Shown here in pieces: positions 16,020 through 20,286 of a stretch of DNA of 20,286 nt (positions within the stretch are counted from its first letter, which is position 1; each line of letters starts with the position of its first letter). The stretch is from Bacteroidales bacterium. Lineage in GTDB: Bacteria; Bacteroidota; Bacteroidia; Bacteroidales; UBA7960. The notes below the pieces were generated by a model. It was not told the origin of the DNA, did no database searches, and saw only the letters and a list, made by a program, of their open reading frames with translations. The position numbers were made by a program, and so were the translations under genes. Location of the stretch: positions 1 through 20,286 of the forward strand of contig PWNO01000254.1 in NCBI GenBank assembly GCA_003557765.1. The letters run 5' to 3'.

Positions 16020-16027
16020 CAAAGATA
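16020..16027 (-). promoter_or_regulatory. Probable -7 promoter box for the NusG-like gene
   Basis: The minus strand reads TATCTTTG, a match to TAnnTTTG, 54 bases before the ATG at 15965. No good -33 TTG was found at the expected spacing. No flanking inverted repeats suggesting an invertible promoter were seen. Confidence 0.4.
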
Positions 16028-16229
16028 ATATGTTTGAGGCTAAGGTTTAGGAGAAGGTTGAGGTTCGTCATTCCGAACGAACGTGAAAAACCTCATGGGA
16101 TAAACGTTAAGGGGTTATGAGGTTGGTTTTTGTGAGGCATCAGGGTATTTGTGTTGTGTCACTGGCTTAGGGATTTGTGGAGGCTTATGCGGCGGTAATA
16201 TGTGTTAATGCCGGACCTGGCCGCCCCCA

Positions 16230-16396
16230 CCTGGTGTCGTGTCAATGCTACTGTGTCGGTTAAGTCGCAGAGGCTTTTATCAGATCACAAAAAGAAAACC
16301 TGCGCATAGCTTTAGCTACGTATAATTTTTATTTTGCAGATATAAGGAAAAAGAGCAAGCCTTTGGCCGGTTAAAGTAGCGTTGTCATGGCACTGG
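16230..16396. repeat. MITE-like element, copy B (inverted relative to copy A, ~167 bp)
   Basis: Read on the minus strand it starts CCAGTGCCATGACAACGCTA and ends TAGCATTGACACGACACCAGG, matching copy A (3987-4152) end to end apart from scattered substitutions and small indels. Shared internal blocks include TCTGCAAAATAAAA and a short palindrome (TAGCTAAAGCTA here). Lengths of 166 and 167 bases show that both copies are complete. It carries no gene. Confidence 0.75.
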
Positions 16397-16599
16397 TTAT
16401 TTCCAGGAGGGATCTGTTGCAGGGACATGGCTTGACCTGTCCGAAGTCAGGGCTCAGGCTGTCCAGTGACAATGCTTGAACTGCCCGTAGTTGCCTGGGG
16501 TGGGTGTGATGATATGGTCAGGGCCATACTTTGCTGGTCCTGATATTGTCACGGAGGGATCTTTCGGGACAGTACTTTGGTTGTCTTTGGTTGCCCTGG

Positions 16600-16645
16600 A
16601 CATTTGTGGGCATTTGTGAAAATAAATTTGTGTGTATCTGTGGAT
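16600..16645 (-). repeat. Dispersed ~46-base repeat, copy 2
   Basis: This is the inverted partner of 15120-15165, built of CACAAAT/CACAGAT words. It ends about 15 bases from the stop of the TauE/SafE-type gene. Confidence 0.6.
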
Positions 16646-16660
16646 GATTTTTTTAATCAA

Positions 16661-17410
16661 TCAGAAAAACAACAGCTTGATTCCGGAACCCAGGATCACG
16701 ACGGCCAGCACATATCGCACAAAGACCGGCCCCCAGGCTACGGACCACTGGCTTGCAAACCAGGCGCCGATGGCATTGCCCAGGGCCAGCACCAGGCCGA
16801 CACCCCAGTTGACGTGACCGAGGTATATGAACACGCCCAAGGCAAAAGGCGTAAATATTAGGTTGATGAACACCTTGAGGGCATTGGCTTTGACCAGATC
16901 GTAACCGGCATTCAGCACGAGGGCTGACAGCAGGAAAATTCCGACGCCCGCCTGGATATAGCCCCCATACATTCCCACGAAAAAGAAAATGACAAAACGC
17001 AGCAGCTTGTTTTGTGGTACTTGGGTCATGTCTTTGCCTTCGAGCCACTGCCTGGGTTTTAACCACAGTGGGACCAGCATTACGAGGAGGACGACTGCCA
17101 CAGAGATCTCCACGGCGCGTTCACTCAGTCCGGTGACGACAAAGGCCCCGGCGATGCTGCCAAGGATGGCCGGGATGGCCACCCCGATGCCCATCCGCAC
17201 GTCGAGAATGCCTTTTCTGTGGTAATTGGTGGTGCTTACCAGGTTCTGAAAGAAGATGCCGATGCGGTTTGTGCCATTGGCCACATGCGGTGGCAGGCCG
17301 ATAAACATCAGGATGGGCAGGCTGATCAGAGATCCACTTCCTGACAAGGTGTTGATGAACCCCGTCAGTATACCCACAGCCACAACCAAAAGAATATGTT
17401 CCCAAGACAT
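16661..17410 (-). CDS. TauE/SafE-family membrane permease (sulfite-exporter-like)
   Basis: The product is 249 residues from the ATG at 17410, chosen because it puts the first membrane segment (HILLVVAVGILTGFINTLSG) at the N-terminus and lies just downstream of a promoter box; the frame is open to 17458. About seven to eight hydrophobic segments are present, with the family's duplicated pattern (GFINTLSGSGSLISLPIL, GTNRIGIFFQN, later GMYGGYIQAGVGIF). Members export sulfite, sulfonates or related organic anions; the substrate here is unknown. No sulfur-metabolism genes are adjacent. Confidence 0.88.
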   Translation of the reverse strand: MSWEHILLVVAVGILTGFINTLSGSGSLISLPILMFIGLPPHVANGTNRIGIFFQNLVSTTNYHRKGILDVRMGIGVAIPAILGSIAGAFVVTGLSERAVEISVAVVLLVMLVPLWLKPRQWLEGKDMTQVPQNKLLRFVIFFFVGMYGGYIQAGVGIFLLSALVLNAGYDLVKANALKVFINLIFTPFALGVFIYLGHVNWGVGLVLALGNAIGAWFASQWSVAWGPVFVRYVLAVVILGSGIKLLFF

Positions 17411-17426
17411 ACGCGTTGTTTTACCG

Positions 17427-17434
17427 CAAAGATA
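17427..17434 (-). promoter_or_regulatory. Probable -7 promoter box for the TauE/SafE gene
   Basis: The minus strand reads TATCTTTG, matching TAnnTTTG, 16 bases before the ATG at 17410. The leader would be very short. It supports choosing the start at 17410, since the longer frame would begin upstream of this box. Confidence 0.42.
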
Positions 17435-17468
17435 GTTTTTGCAGCATAATTCGTCCATAAATAAGAGA

Positions 17469-17489
17469 AAAAGGTGCTCTCAGGCACCA
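17469..17489 (-). terminator. Possible hairpin terminator
   Basis: GGTGC (17473-17477) pairs with GCACC (17484-17488) around a 6-base loop, and on the minus strand the stem is followed by TTTTTCTC. The stem is only 5 base pairs, and no minus-strand gene reads directly into it, so the role is uncertain. Confidence 0.3.
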
Positions 17490-17536
17490 AAAATAACCCC
17501 GCCATAGGCCCAAACCCCCACCCCTCCCCAAAACAA

Positions 17537-17794
17537 GAACCCCGAAGGGGTTCAACACGAATAACCTGCATGCAATGCAGGGCCCCACAAACCCCCACTT
17601 CCCCCCAGGACAAAGAACCCCGAAGGGGTTCAATACGAATAAGGAACCCCGCCAGGGGTTCAACACGAATACCCCTGCATACAATGCAGGGAGAACCCCG
17701 AAGGGGTTCAATACGAATAACCTGCATGCAATGCAGGGAGAACCCCGAAGGGGTTCAACACGAATAAGGAACCCCGCCAGGGGTTCAATAAGAA
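17537..17794. repeat. Cluster of REP/BIME-like hairpin repeats, six core units
   Basis: Six units of GAACCCCG-loop-GGGGTTCAA followed by YACGAATA (AAGAAT in the last) start at 17537, 17615, 17644, 17693, 17740 and 17769. Two loop types occur: AACCCCGAAGGGGTT (four units) and AACCCCGCCAGGGGTT (units at 17644 and 17769). Three units are followed by a second stem, CCTGCATGCAATGCAGG or a close variant (17565, 17673, 17721). Gaps are 0 to 35 bases and irregular, and there are no unique spacers of constant length, so it is not a CRISPR array. Confidence 0.88.
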
Positions 17795-17894
17795 TTTTTG
17801 TATATTTACCGGATATATGTTTTCATTCCCCGGGCAATATCAAGATAAGCCCCGGTTTTAGCGCATTGTAAATCTAAAATAAAATCCTTTACCA

Positions 17895-19910
17895 ATGAAA
17901 AAAACATTTTTTGTCTTTGCTTCTTTACTTTTAGCCTGTTTCCTGGGGCAACCACCTGCTTTAGCAGAAGATGTACAGGAAAATGACCACGATGAGCTTT
18001 GGTCGCCGGAATACATGGTTGAAAACTTCAAACGTGTAGGCGGCACGTCCATTTCGCCCGACGGCACCTGGGTCGCCTTCACCGTGTCAGAACCGCGCAC
18101 CGAAGGTGAGCAAAGCGACTACCTCACGCACATTCATCTGGTAAGTGCCGATGGCGCGCAGCAGTACCAGCTTACTCGTAGCGACGTGTCTGCGTCGAAC
18201 CCGCAGTGGTCTCCATGTGGGGGTTATCTGAGTTTTACTTCTGCCCGCGGAGGTGATGGCAATCAGATCTGGATGATCAATCCTTTCGGGGGAGAGGCCT
18301 GGCAGGTGACTGCTGCAGAAGGCAGCGTCGGGCGTTACCAGTGGTCGAACAGCGGCGAGCGGATCGCCTTTACCATGACAGATCCGTTGAGTGAGGAACA
18401 GCAACAACGTCAGCGGGAGCGTCGCGACGTAAACGTGGTGGACCAGGATTTGCGCTATGCACACCTCTATGTTTTTGATGTGGATCCGGAATCAAAAGAA
18501 CTTGCTGAAATCACCCGGCTCACTGAAGGAGAGTTCCACGTGGGTAGTTTCGACTGGTCGCCGGACGATGCCACCCTGGTTTTCGACCACCAGACACGTC
18601 CCGGACTTGAATACTGGCCCAATACCGATATCTCCACCGTGCCGGCAGATAGTGGCGCAGTGGAGTTGCTCGTGGACCTTGGTGGCAGCGATACCAACCC
18701 GCTTTACAGCCCTGACGGCCAATATCTGGCCTTCACCACCGACCGTGGAGATACCAACTGGCCGGGTTACGATGTCATCAAGGTGAAAAATCTTGTCAGC
18801 GGTGAAATGACGCGCCTGGGCGTAACCCACGACGATGAGCCCCGGATGGTGCAATGGTCGCCCGCAGGGGATGAGATCTTTTACTGGGAGTTGCATAACA
18901 CGTCGGTCGACCTGTTTGCAATGCCGGTAACTGGTGAGGATGCTGTGTATCGTCAAATCACCGAAGGGTCAGGACAGTTCCGCGGGTATTCCCTTTCGGC
19001 TGATGGCACCGTGATGTCGGCCATCCACCAGGACTTCCACCTGGCTCCGGATGTGATCGTATCCCAGGTGAACAACTTTGATCCCGTGCGACTGACCGAC
19101 ATCAATGCCGGGTACGAGCAGGGTGAGCTTGCCGAAGCCCGCATCATGCGGTGGGAAGCACCGGACGGGATGCCTATGGAGGGACCGCTGATCTATCCCC
19201 TCGACTACGAAGAGGGCAAACAGTACCCGGTGATCCTGCATGTGCACGGTGGACCCACAGGCGTCTTCGGTGAATCCTATGTGGCTTCTCCCCACGTCTA
19301 TCCGCTGCAGAAGTTCGCTGCCGAGGGTTATTTTATTTTCCGGCCCAACTTCCGCGGATCCGGCGGGTATGGCAAGGACTTCCGCTTTGCGATCCGCAAT
19401 GAGTGGGGATATGCCGACCTTGATGACATGTTGGCAGGACTTGATATGCTCATAGAAGAAGGTAAGGTGGACCCCGACCGCCAGGCCATCATGGGCTGGT
19501 CGTACGGCGGATATATGTCGTCGATGGCCATCACCCGAACCGACCGTTTCAATGCGTCGATGATGGGTGCCGGCGTATCCAACCTGATCAGCATGACCGG
19601 CACGTCCGACATCCCGAGCTTCCTTCCCGACTACTTCGAAAGTGAATACTGGGAAAACTACGAACGCCATATGCGGCACTCTGCCATCTTTAATGTGGAA
19701 AATGTGACCACTCCCACATTGATTTTGCACCCCGAAGAAGACATACGCGTGCCCCCGACCCAGGGTTTTGAGTTTTATGTGGCACTGAAGCGCTTGGGCG
19801 TGGAAACAAAGATGGTGACCTACCCGAGGCAGCCTCATGGCATCCGTGAGCCGAAGTTTACCATAGATGCCGTGGAAAGACAGATTGAGTGGCTGAGGAA
19901 GCACTTGTAA
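17895..19910 (+). CDS. Secreted S9-family peptidase (prolyl oligopeptidase / acylaminoacyl-peptidase type)
   Basis: The product is 671 residues with a signal peptide (KKTFFVFASLLLACFLGQPP, cleavage likely after ALA), so it is exported to the periplasm or surface. Residues ~40-400 are a beta-propeller of TolB/WD-like blades (SISPDGTWVAFTV, NPQWSPCGGYLSFTSARGG, YSPDGQYLAFTTDRGD). Residues ~430-671 are an alpha/beta-hydrolase domain with the catalytic triad visible: Ser536 in GWSYGGYM, Asp616 in HPEEDIRVP, and His648 in RQPHGI. Members cleave short peptides, often after proline or from blocked N-termini; the exact specificity is not readable. The ATG at 17895 follows a hairpin-repeat cluster and the gene ends at a hairpin terminator. 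Confidence 0.95.
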   Translation: MKKTFFVFASLLLACFLGQPPALAEDVQENDHDELWSPEYMVENFKRVGGTSISPDGTWVAFTVSEPRTEGEQSDYLTHIHLVSADGAQQYQLTRSDVSASNPQWSPCGGYLSFTSARGGDGNQIWMINPFGGEAWQVTAAEGSVGRYQWSNSGERIAFTMTDPLSEEQQQRQRERRDVNVVDQDLRYAHLYVFDVDPESKELAEITRLTEGEFHVGSFDWSPDDATLVFDHQTRPGLEYWPNTDISTVPADSGAVELLVDLGGSDTNPLYSPDGQYLAFTTDRGDTNWPGYDVIKVKNLVSGEMTRLGVTHDDEPRMVQWSPAGDEIFYWELHNTSVDLFAMPVTGEDAVYRQITEGSGQFRGYSLSADGTVMSAIHQDFHLAPDVIVSQVNNFDPVRLTDINAGYEQGELAEARIMRWEAPDGMPMEGPLIYPLDYEEGKQYPVILHVHGGPTGVFGESYVASPHVYPLQKFAAEGYFIFRPNFRGSGGYGKDFRFAIRNEWGYADLDDMLAGLDMLIEEGKVDPDRQAIMGWSYGGYMSSMAITRTDRFNASMMGAGVSNLISMTGTSDIPSFLPDYFESEYWENYERHMRHSAIFNVENVTTPTLILHPEEDIRVPPTQGFEFYVALKRLGVETKMVTYPRQPHGIREPKFTIDAVERQIEWLRKHL

Positions 19911-19934
19911 GTAGCGGAAGGTTTTGTTAAAATA

Positions 19935-19960
19935 AAGCCCGGCCTTTTCAGACCGGGCTT
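19935..19960. terminator. Hairpin terminator shared by convergent genes
   Basis: AAGCCCGG (19935-19942) pairs with CCGGGCTT (19953-19960) around a 10-base loop. On the minus strand the stem is followed by TATTTTAAC, giving a partial T tract, so it may serve the TonB-dependent receptor gene as well as the S9 peptidase gene, which ends 24 bases upstream. Confidence 0.7.
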
Positions 19961-20058
19961 CATCCACTAACCAAAACAACTTGAAATGAATGGGGGTAAG
20001 AATTAACGAAACCTTTTCATTTCACTATATAAATTCACAAAAAGCGTGCCAAAACGAT

Positions 20059-20286
20059 TTAAAAATACCAGCGGTACGCAAAATTGAAGTTTCTTCCCGG
20101 CATCAGGATGTTTCTGTCTTCGATGCGGCTGAGGTGGTCTCTGTATGATTCGTCCGTGAGGTTTTCCACGCGGAAGATGAACACGTGGCGGCCGCCCATG
20201 TCAATACGGTAGCCGGCCTGTGCACTGAAAAAAGTGTAACCATCGGTTATCTCCTCGTTGGGTGCAACCCGGTCCTGTTTGGCGAC
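20059..20286 (-). CDS. TonB-dependent outer-membrane receptor, C-terminal fragment (runs off window)
   Basis: The minus-strand frame from 20286 is open for 75 codons to a TAA at 20059-20061; the gene continues beyond the window. The fragment has the typical end of a TonB-dependent receptor barrel: GYTFFSAQAGYRIDMGGRHV, FRVENLTDESYRDHLSR, then PGRNFNFAYRWYF with the C-terminal Phe used for outer-membrane assembly. Such receptors import siderophores, cobalamin, metals or glycans; the substrate cannot be told from this part. A hairpin at 19935-19960 lies 100 bases beyond the stop. Confidence 0.9.
   Translation of the reverse strand, partial: VAKQDRVAPNEEITDGYTFFSAQAGYRIDMGGRHVFIFRVENLTDESYRDHLSRIEDRNILMPGRNFNFAYRWYF

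Larger units (their letters stand above)
15966..16660. other. 695-base non-coding region with several repeats
   Basis: It holds the NusG-like promoter region, a patch of TTAGG/AAGGTTGAGG words (16036-16063), a stem with 8 paired bases (AACCTCAT at 16089-16096 with ATGAGGTT at 16117-16124), MITE-like copy B, an unexplained block (16400-16598) in which GGAGGGATCT occurs twice (16406 and 16553), and the second copy of the 46-base dispersed repeat. Short frames across it have no recognisable content. Confidence 0.65.
17411..17894. other. 484-base intergenic region between TauE/SafE and S9 peptidase genes
   Basis: The region separates divergent genes. It holds the TauE/SafE promoter box, a small hairpin, a C-rich stretch (17492-17530), the hairpin-repeat cluster at 17537-17794, and about 100 AT-rich bases before the peptidase start. 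No convincing TAnnTTTG box with a proper -33 partner was seen for the peptidase gene. Frames running through the repeats are artefacts of the repeat sequence. Confidence 0.65.

Noticed and set aside
16454..16660. 68-residue minus-strand frame downstream of TauE/SafE
   Set aside because: It starts inside a dispersed repeat and matches no family I recognise; at most a decayed fragment.
17537..17794. CRISPR array
   Set aside because: Repeats are hairpins separated by 0-35 bases with no unique spacers of constant length, and no cas genes are nearby.
17795..17823. TTTTTG … TATGTTTT as a promoter for the S9 peptidase
   Set aside because: Spacing is only 15 bases and the -7 box lacks the final G, so support is weak.
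17365..17871. Several open frames across the hairpin cluster on both strands
   Set aside because: Their peptides are simple translations of the repeat (NPFGVL, EPRRGS types) with no independent support.

Overview
The window looks like chromosomal DNA from a member of the Bacteroidota. The evidence is the gene order ileS – traR/dksA-like – lspA, the TAnnTTTG-type -7 promoter boxes in front of several genes, a C-terminal TonB-dependent receptor fragment ending in aromatic residues, a NusG paralogue next to polysaccharide genes, and gene ends crowded with short two-hairpin repeats. The genus cannot be fixed from the sequence alone.

Layout. Bases 1-2226 (+) hold the end of ileS, a TraR/DksA-family regulator and lspA (signal peptidase II), closely spaced and probably co-transcribed. 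Bases 2267-4684 (-) carry a large MscS-type channel and a small outer-membrane beta-barrel protein, separated by a ~166 bp terminal-inverted-repeat (MITE-like) element. Bases 4685-5368 are a 684 bp non-coding leader with degenerate repeats. Bases 5369-11244 (+) hold the most unusual locus: a 1718-residue protein joining a cation-chloride-cotransporter (SLC12-like) permease and its cytosolic domain to ~650 residues of helical sequence and a C-terminal P-loop NTPase plus winged helix. It is followed, with an ATGA overlap, by a small MscS-domain membrane protein.

Bases 11222-15965 (-) hold a polyprenyl diphosphate synthase, a Wzx-like flippase, a UDP-GlcNAc 2-epimerase and a NusG/UpxY-like antiterminator. 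This is a plausible surface-polysaccharide unit: the NusG paralogue would be transcribed first, the epimerase makes UDP-ManNAc, the flippase exports lipid-linked glycan, and the polyprenyl synthase, which appears to have its own promoter, supplies isoprenoid chains for quinones or lipid carriers. A 125 bp tandem repeat lies between the epimerase and flippase. Bases 15966-16660 are non-coding and hold a second, inverted copy of the MITE-like element. Bases 16661-17410 (-) encode a TauE/SafE-type permease. A dense cluster of hairpin repeats (17537-17794) precedes a secreted S9-family prolyl-oligopeptidase-type peptidase (17895-19910, +). A hairpin terminator separates it from the C-terminal 75 codons of a TonB-dependent receptor (-) that runs off the window.

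The best candidate for an undescribed system is the cotransporter–NTPase fusion with its translationally coupled MscS-domain partner, which reads like an ATP- or nucleotide-regulated osmotic/ion-flux module. The two-copy MITE-like element and the two families of two-hairpin repeats are the main non-coding findings. All functional statements are from motif reading; no searches were run.
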